From Arthrobacter sp. B3I4 (GTDB lineage: Bacteria > Actinomycetota > Actinomycetes > Actinomycetales > Micrococcaceae): a stretch of DNA of 64,000 nucleotides. The DNA lies in NCBI RefSeq assembly GCF_030816855.1, contig NZ_JAUSYK010000001.1:1798001-1862000 (forward strand). Direction: 5' to 3'. The notes under the pieces were generated by a model. It was not told where the DNA came from and searched no databases. It saw nothing but the letters and a program-made list of their open reading frames with translations. Position 1 is the first letter of the stretch; the number at the start of each line of letters is the position of its first letter. The translations under genes were made by a program, and so were the position numbers. Below are positions 16,545 through 25,665 of this stretch, piece by piece.

Positions 16545-18584
16545 CTAAAAGCTTCCGGAGTCTCCGCCGCCGAAGTCGCCGCCGCCGCCGAAGTCGCCGC
16601 CGCCCCAGCCGCCGCCGGAATCGCCGCCGCCCCAGCCGCCTCCGCCGCCCCAGCCGCCGCCTCCGCCGCCATGCAGGATGGAGTTGATCAGGATGCCGCC
16701 GAGGATGGCGCCGCCGAGGCCGCCGCCCCCGCCGCCGCCAAACATCCCGCCGCGGCCGTAGCCCTGGCTCGCGTAGCCGCCGAACTGGTCAACGTCTGAC
16801 TGGGCCAGCTGTGCGGCCTGGGCGGCGAGCGAGTGCGCCTGCTGGGCGTACTGAAGGGCGGTGACCGGGTCTGTGCGGGAGATCGACAGGGCGTAGTCGA
16901 GGTTGCGCTGCGCCTCCGCGAGCCGGGTGCGCGCTTCCGTGCCGACGCCGCCGCGTCGTGCGGTGATGTAGTCCGAGGTGGCACCGATCTGCGCCTGGGC
17001 GGACATGATGCTCTGCTGCAGCGAGGCCTGCGCCCGGCGTGCCTGCTCCTGCTGGTCCCGGATGCCGGTGAGGGCCGCATCGAGGGACTGATGGGCGGCC
17101 TCCACACGCTCCAGGGTGGCGATCGGGTCGATTTTGCCGGCCTTCATTTCGGCCTTCACCCGGGCCAGGGCAGCCTCCACGGCGGCGACCGGTCCGGCAA
17201 GTTCGGGGTGCGCACCCGCCCGGATCATGGCCTGCGCCTGAGCCAGGTCCTGGGACGTATCGACGACGGCGGATTCGAGTCCGTTGCGGGCCTCGTTGAG
17301 GTTCGCTGCGACCTTGTCGATGGCGCCGAGCAGCACGTTGGTCTGGTGCAGGCTCTCCTCGGCGGCCCGGACGGCGACGGCGGCGAGGCTGCCCTCACCG
17401 GCGTCGAGCTTGTCCCCGGCCGTGCCGGAGGCGTTCTGCACGAAGGCCAGCCGCTCCTTGGCCTGGCTGATGTTGTCCGTCACCTGCGTCAGGGCGCTCT
17501 CGGCGTACTTGGCCCGCAGCTCGGTCAGGGACTGCTCCGCTGCGGCAATCCGGGTCTCGGCCTCCCTCGCGCCGGCGCCGACGGCCGCCAGGGCCTGCGG
17601 GGCGTTTTTCTCAAGCTCGCGCAGGGAATCGAAATCCGCTTTCTGTTCCTGCAGCGAAGCCAATGCCGCTTCGGACCGGCGGATGATTTCACCCAGCCAG
17701 GTCCGCTGCTGCTCTTCAGTGTCCGGGATGTGGTCGTCGAGCTGCTGCTGAAGTTTAAAGGACTCGGTCATGTGAGCCTTGGCCTCCTGCAGTGCCGTTG
17801 TGAAGTTACCGACGGCGGCATCACCGTACTGCGCCTGGGCAAAGCCCAGCTCCTGCTCGCTTGACTTGATGGCGTCGTCGGCCTCGATGAGCAGCGACCC
17901 GCTCTTACGCCGCAGTTCCGTGACGCTCAGCCCGGCAAGGGGGTCCAGTTCGGCGCCCTGCGGGCCGTAGCCGGCAGTGTTGGTCCCCGCGGCTTTCTTT
18001 CGCCGGCTGCGCAAATAAAGGTAGGTTCCGACACCGCCGGCGGCCACCACGCCGACGCCGACGAGGGCGCCGTTTCCGGCGCCGGAGGGAACCGATCCGC
18101 TGCCGCCACCGGCGGCGTCGCCCACCGCCGCGGCGGTGTCAATGGCGGCCTGGGCAAAGTCACGCTTGCCGCCGGCCAGGTTCGCGACGATGGCATTCTG
18201 GCTGATGGTGCTGGTCTTGGAGTAGATCGCGCTGGCCGAGTTGGGGGAGAAGTAATACTTACCCTCGTCCGACATGGCGAGGATAACGTCAGCCCGGCCC
18301 ATGCCCTTCTTGGTGGCCACGGCCTGGGACCAGGCCTTCGGGTCGGCCGGGTTCGTAAAGCTCTTCACCGTGACGACGTAGAGGTTGTACTTGTGGTCCT
18401 TCAGGAGCTTCTGCACCGCGTCCTGAACTTCGCCCTTGCGGCTGCCCAGCAGATTTCCGCTGTCCACGACGTTCTGCCCGGACGGAATGGTCACCGGGTC
18501 TTCGGCGAGCGCGGGAGCGGCGGGGAGGGCCAGCAGTCCGGCGACGCCAAGGCCCGCAAGGAATCGTTTCATCATTGACCGCAT
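16545..18584 (-). CDS. Secreted/membrane TPM-domain (YgcG-like) protein with coiled coil and Gly-rich tail
   Basis: 679 residues; ATG 18584 has AAGGG seven bases upstream. Residues 1-27 are a signal peptide ending Ala-Leu-Ala. A TPM domain spans about 30-155 (Ser-Gly-Asn-Leu-Leu-Gly, Tyr-Val-Val-Thr-Val-Lys, a Lys-Lys-Gly-Met-Gly-Arg-Ala-Asp stretch). One membrane helix lies at about 188-208, followed by Arg-Ser-Arg-Arg-Lys-Lys, so the C-terminal part should be cytoplasmic. That part is a long Ala/Glu/Gln-rich coiled coil (about 225-580) and a Gly/Trp-rich tail (about 600-679) ending Asp-Ser-Gly-Ser-Phe. TPM proteins have been linked to membrane-protein quality control. Being upstream of pspA suggests a shared envelope-stress role. 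Confidence 0.85.
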   Translation of the reverse strand: MRSMMKRFLAGLGVAGLLALPAAPALAEDPVTIPSGQNVVDSGNLLGSRKGEVQDAVQKLLKDHKYNLYVVTVKSFTNPADPKAWSQAVATKKGMGRADVILAMSDEGKYYFSPNSASAIYSKTSTISQNAIVANLAGGKRDFAQAAIDTAAAVGDAAGGGSGSVPSGAGNGALVGVGVVAAGGVGTYLYLRSRRKKAAGTNTAGYGPQGAELDPLAGLSVTELRRKSGSLLIEADDAIKSSEQELGFAQAQYGDAAVGNFTTALQEAKAHMTESFKLQQQLDDHIPDTEEQQRTWLGEIIRRSEAALASLQEQKADFDSLRELEKNAPQALAAVGAGAREAETRIAAAEQSLTELRAKYAESALTQVTDNISQAKERLAFVQNASGTAGDKLDAGEGSLAAVAVRAAEESLHQTNVLLGAIDKVAANLNEARNGLESAVVDTSQDLAQAQAMIRAGAHPELAGPVAAVEAALARVKAEMKAGKIDPIATLERVEAAHQSLDAALTGIRDQQEQARRAQASLQQSIMSAQAQIGATSDYITARRGGVGTEARTRLAEAQRNLDYALSISRTDPVTALQYAQQAHSLAAQAAQLAQSDVDQFGGYASQGYGRGGMFGGGGGGGLGGAILGGILINSILHGGGGGGWGGGGGWGGGDSGGGWGGGDFGGGGDFGGGDSGSF

Positions 18585-18890
18585 CTGCAACCCTTCAGCA
18601 CTTCTGTGACCGGAACAGGCCGAACCGGTCGTCTCAGAATGCAGCAGCGCCCCCACGCAGGTGTAAAGCCGCAGGTCGCTGTGGCAATTCCATTTGATTC
18701 TATGGTGCACCCCGGGGGGCGTCCACAGCAGCGAATATGCCACCAGCGAAACGGCTGGCGGCTGCCGTGAGCGGAACCCTGCGGGGCCAATAGGTCCTTG
18801 CCAGCGTTCAGGAACCTCCCAGCAAATGCCCGCTCTTGTACCAGCCTGCCGCACCATAGTTAACTGCAGACAAGGATGAAAGGAAGTCCC
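18585..18890. promoter_or_regulatory. Divergent intergenic region, TPM gene / HtrA-like gene
   Basis: This 306-bp gap holds the ribosome binding sites of both divergent genes (AAGGG before ATG 18584 on the reverse strand; AAAGGAAG before ATG 18891). An AT-rich ATAGTTAACT around 18858 is a possible -10 region for the forward gene. I see no gene or strong palindrome in it. Confidence 0.4.
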
Positions 18891-20519
18891 ATGACTGAGA
18901 ACCCAAGGCAGGGCGCGTCACCGGATCCCTCACAGGCGCACCGCGAGCCGGCCGACCAGTCCGCGGGTAACCCCGCGGCACCGCATGGCGCGTCGGCGCA
19001 GGATGCAGCGGCGCAGGGTTCGGCGCAGGAGAACCCGACTATGAGGCTCGACCAGCCGGCGGGCGGCGCTCCACATCCGGTGTACCCGCAGCGCCAGCCG
19101 GCCTACGGCCAGCATGGGGTTCCCGACACCCAGTTCGGCGCTTCGGCCCATCAGCCTGACAACGGCCGCCCTGCCCAGGGCCCGGCCCAGCCGAATCATT
19201 CCGGAGCGGGGCCCGCAGGGTACGGGCAGAGCCAGTACAGCGGGTACGGTAACCAGCCTCCGACCGGTCCGGCACCCCACAACGCGTACAACCACGCCGG
19301 CAACGCCCCCAAGCGGAAGGCCGCTTTCGGTGTTCCCACCCTCGTGGCCAGCATCCTTGCCGCAGGCCTGGTCGGCGGCGGTGTGGTGGCGGGCAGCACC
19401 GCCCTAATGGGCAACCGTCCGCTCGCCTCGACGGGCAGCACCAGCCAGCCGGGCACCGTGATCGTCAACAACAAGGAAGACGTCAACGCGATCACCGCCG
19501 CCGCCCTGAAGGCGTCACCGAGCGTCGTGACCATCAAGGCCACCAGCGGCTCCGAGGGTGGAACGGGCTCGGGCATCATCCTCGACGGTGAGGGCCACGT
19601 CCTCACCAACACGCACGTGGTCACGCTGGACGGCAAGACGGCCAAGGCCGCCGTCGAGGTCCGCACGAGTGACGGCAGGGTCTACAGTGCGAAGATCGTG
19701 GGCACCGACCCGCTTTCGGACCTCGCCGTAATCAAGATCGACAACGCCTCCGGGCTGGTACCGGCCACGCTCGGCGACTCCGGCAAACTCAATGTGGGCG
19801 ATACTGCCGTCGCAATCGGTTCTCCGCTTGGACTCACGGGAACCGTCACTGACGGCATCGTCTCCACGCTCAACCGCACTATCAGCGTGGCCTCCTCGGC
19901 AGCGCCCAAGGACGGTGCTGACAAATCCCAGGGCGGTGACCAGGGCTTCCAGTTCGCCCCTCCCGGGGGCGGCCAGGCGCCGAGTACCGCAGACCAGGGC
20001 AGCATCTCGATCAACGTGATCCAGACGGACGCGGCCATCAACCCGGGCAACTCCGGTGGTGCCCTGGTCAACGCCAAGGGTGAGATTATTGGCGTCAACG
20101 TCGCCATCGCCTCAGCCGGCGGGGACTCGAGCGGCAGCAGCAGCGGCAACATCGGCGTCGGTTTCAGCATCCCGATCAACAATGCCAAGCGGGTGGCCCA
20201 GGAGATTATCAGCAACGGCAAGGCAACCCATGGCCAACTGGGCGTAAGCGTCAAGTCCAAGCCTGCAGGCGCGTCCTCCTCCGGTTTCTCGGTCGGCGCC
20301 GACGTTGCGACCGTCGAGCCCGGCTCGGCCGCTGACAAGGCCGGAATCAAGGTCGGCGATGTGGTGACGAAGTTCCAGGACCTGGCCATCAGCGACCCTA
20401 ACCAGCTGACCGCCGCGGTGCGCGAGCAGGCAGCGGGGGCGACGGTCAAGGTGACCGTCCTCCGGGGCGGCCAGGAGAAGCAACTCGACGTGACCCTCGG
20501 AGCTGCCCCGGAGCTGTAG
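18891..20519 (+). CDS. HtrA/DegP-like membrane-anchored trypsin-PDZ serine protease
   Basis: 542 residues from ATG 18891, chosen over ATG 18876 because AAAGGAAG lies six bases before it. Residues 1-140 are a Gln/Pro/Ala-rich cytoplasmic segment, about 145-170 a membrane anchor, about 205-430 the trypsin-like domain and about 440-535 a PDZ domain. The catalytic triad is complete: His242 (Asn-Thr-His-Val-Val), Asp277 (Ser-Asp-Leu-Ala-Val-Ile) and Ser388 (Asn-Pro-Gly-Asn-Ser-Gly-Gly-Ala). The protease should act outside the membrane on misfolded envelope proteins. It is divergent from the TPM-pspA pair, so both stress units may share signals. A 19-bp terminator follows. Confidence 0.93.
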   Translation: MTENPRQGASPDPSQAHREPADQSAGNPAAPHGASAQDAAAQGSAQENPTMRLDQPAGGAPHPVYPQRQPAYGQHGVPDTQFGASAHQPDNGRPAQGPAQPNHSGAGPAGYGQSQYSGYGNQPPTGPAPHNAYNHAGNAPKRKAAFGVPTLVASILAAGLVGGGVVAGSTALMGNRPLASTGSTSQPGTVIVNNKEDVNAITAAALKASPSVVTIKATSGSEGGTGSGIILDGEGHVLTNTHVVTLDGKTAKAAVEVRTSDGRVYSAKIVGTDPLSDLAVIKIDNASGLVPATLGDSGKLNVGDTAVAIGSPLGLTGTVTDGIVSTLNRTISVASSAAPKDGADKSQGGDQGFQFAPPGGGQAPSTADQGSISINVIQTDAAINPGNSGGALVNAKGEIIGVNVAIASAGGDSSGSSSGNIGVGFSIPINNAKRVAQEIISNGKATHGQLGVSVKSKPAGASSSGFSVGADVATVEPGSAADKAGIKVGDVVTKFQDLAISDPNQLTAAVREQAAGATVKVTVLRGGQEKQLDVTLGAAPEL

Positions 20520-20535
20520 GCCGGGCGGCATTCAA

Positions 20536-20579
20536 CAACGGGGCCGGGACGCACGCTCAGGTGCGTCCCGGCCCCGTTG
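20536..20579 (+). terminator. Intrinsic-type hairpin, 19-bp perfect stem
   Basis: Arms 20536-20554 and 20561-20579 are perfect complements with a GCTCAG loop. There is little T-tract after it, but stem strength and position (17 bp after the HtrA-like stop) make it the likely terminator. Confidence 0.85.
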
Positions 20580-20757
20580 CGTACCGCAGAAAGCGCCGTT
20601 TCCTTTCCCCGCCGGAGCGCTGCCGGCAGCGCCACTGACCCCGCACCGCCCGCGGACGGGCTATATGGTTAGTTAGGGGCAACCGGCCCCCGGAAGTTTG
20701 CTGGCCAACCCGACCCGGCTGGCCGTCCCACCCGCACGGAAGGCTGCTGTAACCACA

Positions 20758-21570
20758 GTGGAAGACACCCTGAAGATCATTGTGCTGGTCAAGCATGTAC
20801 CGGACGCGCAGTTCGACCGCCACCTCAGCGGCGCGGACAACACTACGGACCGGTCCGAAAGCATTCTCTCGGAGCTGGACGAATACGCTCTCGAGGCCGC
20901 ACTGCAGCTGATCGAAGCACGCGGCGGCGAGGCTGCCGGGAACAAAGTCATCGCCCTTAGCATGGGCCCGGCCGGTGCCGTCAACGCGGTCAAAAAGTCG
21001 CTCCAGATCGGCGCCACCGAAGGCGTCCACCTCACCGACGAAGCGCTGGCCGGCTCGGACGCTTCCGCCACCTCTTTCGCGCTGGCCGCCGCGATCCGCC
21101 ACCTGGGCGCAGACGCTGCCGCCGATCTCGTCCTGACCGGCATGGCCTCCACCGACGCCGAAACCTCGCTGGTCCCGGCCCAGCTCGCCGAGCGTCTCGG
21201 CCTGCCCCAGGTCACCTTTGCCGCTTCCCTCGACGTCGACGGCGGCCGGCTCACGGCCCGGCGCGAGGGCGACACCTACGCGGTCACGGTCGAGGCCGCC
21301 CTGCCGGCACTTGTCTCCGTCACCGACCAGATCAACGAGCCCCGGTACCCGAACTTCAAGGGCATCATGGCCGCCAAGAAGAAGACGATCACCACCCTGA
21401 CGCTGGCCGACATCGGCGTCGACCCCGGCATGGTGGGACTGGCCGGGTCCTGGACCGCCGTCGAGTCCGCCGAGGCCCGCCCGCCGCGCACCGCCGGCAC
21501 CATCATCACCGACGAAGGCGACGCCGGCCTCCAGCTGGTCGAGTTCCTGGCCGCCCAGAAGCTGCTCTAA
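20758..21570 (+). CDS. etfB: Electron transfer flavoprotein beta subunit
   Basis: 270 residues from the GTG at 20758; the frame is open further up to a TTG at 20698, but the family begins at Leu-Lys-Ile-Ile-Val-Leu-Val-Lys-His-Val-Pro-Asp. The AMP-binding region and the family signature near Val-Thr-Asp-Gln-Ile-Asn-Glu-Pro-Arg-Tyr-Pro-Asn-Phe-Lys-Gly-Ile-Met-Ala-Ala-Lys-Lys-Lys are present. EtfAB accepts electrons from acyl-CoA and related dehydrogenases and passes them to the quinone pool. It is 15 bp upstream of etfA with one operon orientation. No FixC/X or bifurcation partner is in the window, so I assume the housekeeping type. Confidence 0.93.
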   Translation: MEDTLKIIVLVKHVPDAQFDRHLSGADNTTDRSESILSELDEYALEAALQLIEARGGEAAGNKVIALSMGPAGAVNAVKKSLQIGATEGVHLTDEALAGSDASATSFALAAAIRHLGADAAADLVLTGMASTDAETSLVPAQLAERLGLPQVTFAASLDVDGGRLTARREGDTYAVTVEAALPALVSVTDQINEPRYPNFKGIMAAKKKTITTLTLADIGVDPGMVGLAGSWTAVESAEARPPRTAGTIITDEGDAGLQLVEFLAAQKLL

Positions 21571-21585
21571 GGGGATTATCCGAAC

Positions 21586-22545
21586 ATGGCAAAAGTACTG
21601 GTATTCATCGACAACCCCGGCCGGGCGCTGAAGAAGTCCAGCCTTGAGCTGCTCACCATTGCCCGCACTCTCGGGGAGCCGGCCGTGGCCTTCAACGGCG
21701 AGTTGCACGACGACGTCGCGGCGGCGCTAGGTGAGTATGGCGTGCAGGGCCTCTACCGGCCCTCCGCTGACGATTTGGACGACTACCTCGTCGGTCCCAA
21801 GGCCTCCTACCTGGCCGCCGCCGTGCAGACCTCCGGAGCAAGCATCGTCCTGGTTGAGAACTCCGCCGAGGGCAAGGAAGTCGCGGCCCGGCTGGGCATC
21901 AAGCTCGGTGCGGGCGTGATCACCGACGTCGTCGCGGTGGATCCCGACGGCACCGCCCACAAGTCGGTCTTCGCCGGCTCGTACAGCAGCACGGCCAGGG
22001 CCACCACGCCGGTGGCCGTACTCACCGTCAAGCCCAACAGCACCCTCCCCGAGCCGGCGGTCACCGGCACGGCACCGCGAGCCGCCACCGTCGAGGTGCC
22101 GGACACCGCCGCCGCCGCGTCCGCCCGGATTACTGGGCGGACGGAAAAAAGCGCCAGCGGCCGCCCGGAGCTTTCCGAGGCCCGGATCGTTGTGGCCGGC
22201 GGCCGCGGCGTGGACGGGAACTTCGGGCCGCTGGAAGACCTCGCGGACGCCCTCGGCGCAGCCATCGGAGCCTCCCGGGCGGCCACCGACGCCGGCTGGA
22301 TCAGCCACGATGCGCAGGTGGGGCAGACCGGCAAGACCGTCTCGCCGCAGCTGTTCATCTCCGCCGGGATCTCCGGCGCCATCCAGCAAAAAGCCGGCAT
22401 GCAAACCGCCAAGGTCATCGTTGCGGTGAACAAGGACGCCGAATCGCCGGTTTTCGAGATCGCCGACTTCGGCATTGTGGGCGACCTGTTCCAGGTGCTG
22501 CCGCAAGCCACCGAAGAGATTAAGAAGCGGAGGGGTGGCCATTGA
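21586..22545 (+). CDS. etfA: Electron transfer flavoprotein alpha subunit
   Basis: 319 residues, ATG 21586. The C-terminal FAD-binding domain carries the EtfA signature: Val-Gly-Gln-Thr-Gly-Lys-Thr-Val then [12 protein letters not shown], and Asn-Lys-Asp-Ala-Glu-Ser-Pro-Val-Phe. It forms the heterodimer with the preceding etfB product. Its TGA stop overlaps the TTG start of the PIG-L gene (TTGA), so the three genes are probably one transcript with translational coupling. Confidence 0.95.
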   Translation: MAKVLVFIDNPGRALKKSSLELLTIARTLGEPAVAFNGELHDDVAAALGEYGVQGLYRPSADDLDDYLVGPKASYLAAAVQTSGASIVLVENSAEGKEVAARLGIKLGAGVITDVVAVDPDGTAHKSVFAGSYSSTARATTPVAVLTVKPNSTLPEPAVTGTAPRAATVEVPDTAAAASARITGRTEKSASGRPELSEARIVVAGGRGVDGNFGPLEDLADALGAAIGASRAATDAGWISHDAQVGQTGKTVSPQLFISAGISGAIQQKAGMQTAKVIVAVNKDAESPVFEIADFGIVGDLFQVLPQATEEIKKRRGGH

Positions 22546-23321
22546 GCACGGAGGCCGCCACGGCCCCGAGCCCGTTCGACGCGGAGCGCGCCGGGATTGA
22601 GCGGGTGCTGTGTTTTGCCGCCCACCCGGACGACATCGACTTCGGCGCTGCCGGCACCATCGCCGCGTGGACTGCGGCCGGCGTGCAGGTCTCATACTGC
22701 ATCATGACCGACGGTGATGCCGGAGGCTTCGACCCGGAGCGGCGCGACGAGATTGTCCGGCTGCGCATCGAGGAGCAGCAGCGCGCCGCTGCCCTCGTCG
22801 GGGTGACCGACATCCGGTACCTGCACCAGCGCGATGGCTACCTCGAGGCCTCGCACGAGGTCATCCGCGAGGTGGTGCGGCTGATCCGCGACGTCCGTCC
22901 CGACGTCGTGCTGGCGATGCACCCGGAACGCAACTGGAACCGGATCCAAAAGAGCCACCCCGACCACCTGGCAGTGGGGGAGGCCGTGACCCGGGCGGTC
23001 TATCCGGCGCTGGAAAACCCGTTCGCCTACCCGGAACTGGCAGCCGCAGGGCTGGACGCGTACAAACTGCCCTGGCTCTGGCTGTTCGCGGGGCCGGATG
23101 AACGTGATAACCACTTCGTTGACGTCACCGACCACGTCGAGGACAAGGTCGCGGCCATCCACATCCACGTCAGCCAGCATCCCGACGCCGGGGCGATGGA
23201 ACGCACCGTCCGCGGCCTTATGCTGGCCAACGCGGAGCGCGCAGGACTGGCGCCGGGCCGCAGCGCCGAGGCCTTTCACGTGGTGGCCGTCAACGGACCC
23301 GGGACCATCGCCGGTTTCTAG
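22542..23321 (+). CDS. PIG-L (LmbE) family zinc-dependent N-deacetylase
   Basis: 259 residues starting with a TTG that overlaps the etfA stop; GGAGGGG stands just upstream. The metal site is visible: Ala-His-Pro-Asp-Asp at 27-31 and a second Ser-His-Pro-Asp-His near 146. Members deacetylate N-acetylglucosamine derivatives, including steps in mycothiol synthesis and detoxification (MshB, Mca). The His-Pro-Asp-Asp-Ile-Asp variant and 259-residue length do not clearly identify MshB or Mca, so the substrate is left open. The tight link to etfBA is a conserved-looking pairing but the functional reason is unknown. Confidence 0.88.
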   Translation: MSTEAATAPSPFDAERAGIERVLCFAAHPDDIDFGAAGTIAAWTAAGVQVSYCIMTDGDAGGFDPERRDEIVRLRIEEQQRAAALVGVTDIRYLHQRDGYLEASHEVIREVVRLIRDVRPDVVLAMHPERNWNRIQKSHPDHLAVGEAVTRAVYPALENPFAYPELAAAGLDAYKLPWLWLFAGPDERDNHFVDVTDHVEDKVAAIHIHVSQHPDAGAMERTVRGLMLANAERAGLAPGRSAEAFHVVAVNGPGTIAGF

Positions 23322-23394
23322 GTTTGCCCGCGGCTGCCGCCTGCCATATGCTGGCCATGTTTAAATCATATTTATTTATGGAAGGCAGACTTTA

Positions 23395-23922
23395 ATGGCG
23401 AAGACTGCGCAACAGCCCGTACTGGTCATCATGGGCGTCTCCGGCTCCGGCAAGTCAACCGTTGCCGGGCTGCTGGCCGGCCGGCTTGGCTGGGACTTCG
23501 CCGAAGGTGATGACCTGCACCCGGCCTCCAACGTGGCCAAGATGCAGGCCGGCCAGCCGCTGACTGATGAAGACCGCTGGCCCTGGCTGGACAGCATCGC
23601 GGGGTGGATCCGGGAGCACAGGGCCGCAGGCACGCCCGGCATCGTGACCTGCTCGGCGTTGAAGAAGCGGTACCGCGACGTCCTCCGCGGGGAGGGCATC
23701 GTCTTTGTCTTCCTCGAAGGCAGCAAGGACAGGATCTCGGGCCGGCTCGCGTCCCGCCACGGGCACTTCATGCCGCCGGCCCTGCTCGAGTCACAGTTCG
23801 ACGCGCTGGAGGCCCCGACCGAGGATGAGGACTTCCTTACCCTGTGTGTCGGCGCGACCCCGGCGGAGGAAGCCCAGGAAATCATCGACCGCCTCCACCT
23901 CGGGGAAGCCGCCGGGCGGTAG
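23395..23922 (+). CDS. gntK: Gluconokinase
   Basis: 175 residues, ATG 23395, preceded by GGAAGG. The P-loop Gly-Val-Ser-Gly-Ser-Gly-Lys-Ser-Thr lies at 14-22, followed by the GntK signature Glu-Gly-Asp-Asp-Leu-His-Pro and Cys-Ser-Ala-Leu-Lys-Lys-Arg-Tyr-Arg. It phosphorylates gluconate to 6-phosphogluconate for the pentose phosphate pathway. The usual length (about 170) fits. The 70 bp upstream include a conspicuous AT-rich block (TTTAAATCATATTTATTTATG, about 23359-23379) in an otherwise G+C-rich context, a likely promoter/operator; no gluconate permease or GntR regulator is adjacent. Confidence 0.93.
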   Translation: MAKTAQQPVLVIMGVSGSGKSTVAGLLAGRLGWDFAEGDDLHPASNVAKMQAGQPLTDEDRWPWLDSIAGWIREHRAAGTPGIVTCSALKKRYRDVLRGEGIVFVFLEGSKDRISGRLASRHGHFMPPALLESQFDALEAPTEDEDFLTLCVGATPAEEAQEIIDRLHLGEAAGR

Positions 23923-23932
23923 CCCTACCGGC

Positions 23933-24814
23933 TCAGGCGCCAAGCGGGGCGTTGGCCACGGTGGGTGTGGTGGGCATCTTGGAGCCGCCCGCCGGCTCCA
24001 CCGTGATTCCCAGGGATGCCGCGGAGCCGATGCCCGTAACGACAGCCGGCTTGGACAGCGCTTCCGCATCCATCAACCCCTTGGACACCGGCGCGGAGCC
24101 GTCCTTGGGGATCAGCCACATCTGGTAGACCTTGCCGGCCGGCGGGGCCGGGACGTCATTCATCTTCACCACAGCGGCGTCCTTCGAGGACGAGAGGGTC
24201 AGGGACGCCGTGCCCCCGCCTTTCACCTCGATCGTGGCCTTGCGGACGTCACCGGCCTGCATCACCTGGTTGAGCGGATCGTTCTGGTTGGCGACATAGG
24301 CGCCGACGCCGACCCCGCCCACCGCGATAAGAGCCGCCGCGGCGACGCCGACCAGCCAGTTGCGCATGCCCTGGGGCCGGCGCCGTTCCTCACGGCGCTG
24401 GCGGGCAGCGCCGAGTTCGTCCGGGACCGGAGACCCGGCCTGATCCCGGACCGGTCGCGCGACGACGGGGGGAACAGTTGGTGCGGGGAGGCCTTCACCG
24501 GTTCTGCCGGGCTGCTGCGCCGGAAGGGCGGCGACGATGCGGTCAAAGAGCCCGGCCGGCGGCTCCTCCTCCGCGGTGAAGCTCAGGGTCAGCGTTTCAC
24601 GGGCCTGCAGGACACGTTTCTGGAACTCGGCGCGCTCGGCGGGCGCGGCTCCGGCGATGTAGCGGTCGACGGCGCTGCGCTCGGCGTCGTCGAGGGCGTG
24701 CAGCGCATAGACTTCGGCGAGGTCTACGGCGCGGCCGGAGCTGAGGTCTGCCGCGATGTCGGTGGAGAAGCCGCCGGGCGTGCGGCCGCTGTTCAGTGGA
24801 TTCATTTCGTTCAT
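23933..24814 (-). CDS. rskA: RskA-type anti-sigma factor
   Basis: 293 residues, ATG 24814, one base after the sigma-factor stop. The N-terminal domain has the anti-sigma pattern Val-Tyr-Ala-Leu-His-Ala-Leu-Asp-Asp-Ala-Glu-Arg (35-46), a charged Pro-rich linker, a single membrane helix at about 153-175 and an extracytoplasmic RskA C-terminal domain (Val-Tyr-Gln-Met-Trp-Leu-Ile-Pro, Gly-Ile-Thr-Val-Glu-Pro-Ala-Gly-Gly-Ser). It should hold the partner sigma factor at the membrane and release it after regulated proteolysis. No CxxC/HxxxC zinc motif is present, so it is not a ZAS-type anti-sigma factor. Confidence 0.92.
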   Translation of the reverse strand: MNEMNPLNSGRTPGGFSTDIAADLSSGRAVDLAEVYALHALDDAERSAVDRYIAGAAPAERAEFQKRVLQARETLTLSFTAEEEPPAGLFDRIVAALPAQQPGRTGEGLPAPTVPPVVARPVRDQAGSPVPDELGAARQRREERRRPQGMRNWLVGVAAAALIAVGGVGVGAYVANQNDPLNQVMQAGDVRKATIEVKGGGTASLTLSSSKDAAVVKMNDVPAPPAGKVYQMWLIPKDGSAPVSKGLMDAEALSKPAVVTGIGSAASLGITVEPAGGSKMPTTPTVANAPLGA

Positions 24815-24815
24815 C

Positions 24816-25421
24816 TCAACTCACCCCCAAACAGGTTTTCAAGCGGATCAGTCCGTCGCGGATGCGGGACTTGATGGTGGGGACGGCCGCGTTGAGCTTC
24901 TCGGCGACTTCCCGGTAAGTCAGGCCGCCGTAATAGGCGAGCCGGACGGATTCCTGCTGTGTGTCGGTCAGCGTGTCCAGGCACCGGACCACGGCTTCGG
25001 CTTCAAGCCGGCTGCCCACCTCGTCGGAAACGGAGTCGTGGTCGACTTCCTGGCTGCTGGCGCCGTATTTGGCTTCCCGGTCGCTGGCGGACTGGGAGGA
25101 GCGGACCTTGTCAACGGCCCGGCGGTGCGAAATCGTCATGAGCCACGCGAGCGGGGTGCCGGCGTCGGCGTTGAATTTCGACGCGTTTTGCCACACCTGG
25201 AGAAAGACCTCCTGGGTGGTGTCCTCACTCAGTTCCGCGTCGATCAGCACCCGGCGCGCCATGCCAAAGACCCGGCGCGAGGTGAGCTGGTAAAACTCGG
25301 CGAAGGCGGCCTGGTCCCCGGCGGCGATCTGCCCCAGCAAGGCAACCAGCCGGCGGTTTACGTCGGCTGAGGCGCTGGGGGGAGCGGCGGCCTCGGGGTT
25401 CGGGGCATTCGGAGTTTCCAT
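24816..25421 (-). CDS. sigK: ECF RNA polymerase sigma factor, SigK-like
   Basis: About 201 residues from ATG 25421. Region 2 shows Tyr-Gln-Leu-Thr-Ser-Arg-Arg-Val-Phe-Gly-Met-Ala and Gln-Glu-Val-Phe-Leu-Gln-Val-Trp; region 4 shows Tyr-Tyr-Gly-Gly-Leu-Thr-Tyr-Arg-Glu-Val-Ala-Glu-Lys-Leu and Thr-Ile-Lys-Ser-Arg-Ile-Arg-Asp-Gly-Leu. Similarity to SigK and immediate coupling to an RskA anti-sigma gene support the name. The start is weakly supported: the GAAGG upstream is too close for ideal spacing, and the frame stays open to 25526. Its regulon is not visible here. A G+C-rich upstream region contains the palindrome GCGGCCGGCCGC at 25476-25487. Confidence 0.88.
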   Translation of the reverse strand: METPNAPNPEAAAPPSASADVNRRLVALLGQIAAGDQAAFAEFYQLTSRRVFGMARRVLIDAELSEDTTQEVFLQVWQNASKFNADAGTPLAWLMTISHRRAVDKVRSSQSASDREAKYGASSQEVDHDSVSDEVGSRLEAEAVVRCLDTLTDTQQESVRLAYYGGLTYREVAEKLNAAVPTIKSRIRDGLIRLKTCLGVS

Positions 25422-25665
25422 CACCTTCAAGCATAGAGCGCCCGCCGCCGATCCCGGGCCAGTGCCGCGTGTTCCGCGGCCGGCCGCACCGGCGGCCGGG
25501 GGTCTGCCCACCTGTAGTGTGCTCACCTGCGGCTCCTTGCTCCCTCGACGCCTACCTGGAAGGTTGTCTCACCTATTGTTCGTGGCAGCCGGGCTGGAGG
25601 ATGGGCGGAACACGGGGCTAATTCGGCAGCGGCCCTGCCGGCCGCGGCCGACTCTGCGTCCGCGC
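25422..25665. promoter_or_regulatory. Intergenic region upstream of sigK
   Basis: These 244 bp separate trmL from sigK, both on the reverse strand. They should contain the sigK promoter. I could not find a convincing ECF-type -35/-10 pair; a 12-bp perfect palindrome at 25476-25487 is the only obvious symmetry. Confidence 0.35.

Noticed and set aside
25422..25665. Autoregulated SigK promoter
   Set aside because: No sequence resembled a recognisable ECF -35/-10 pair with proper spacing.
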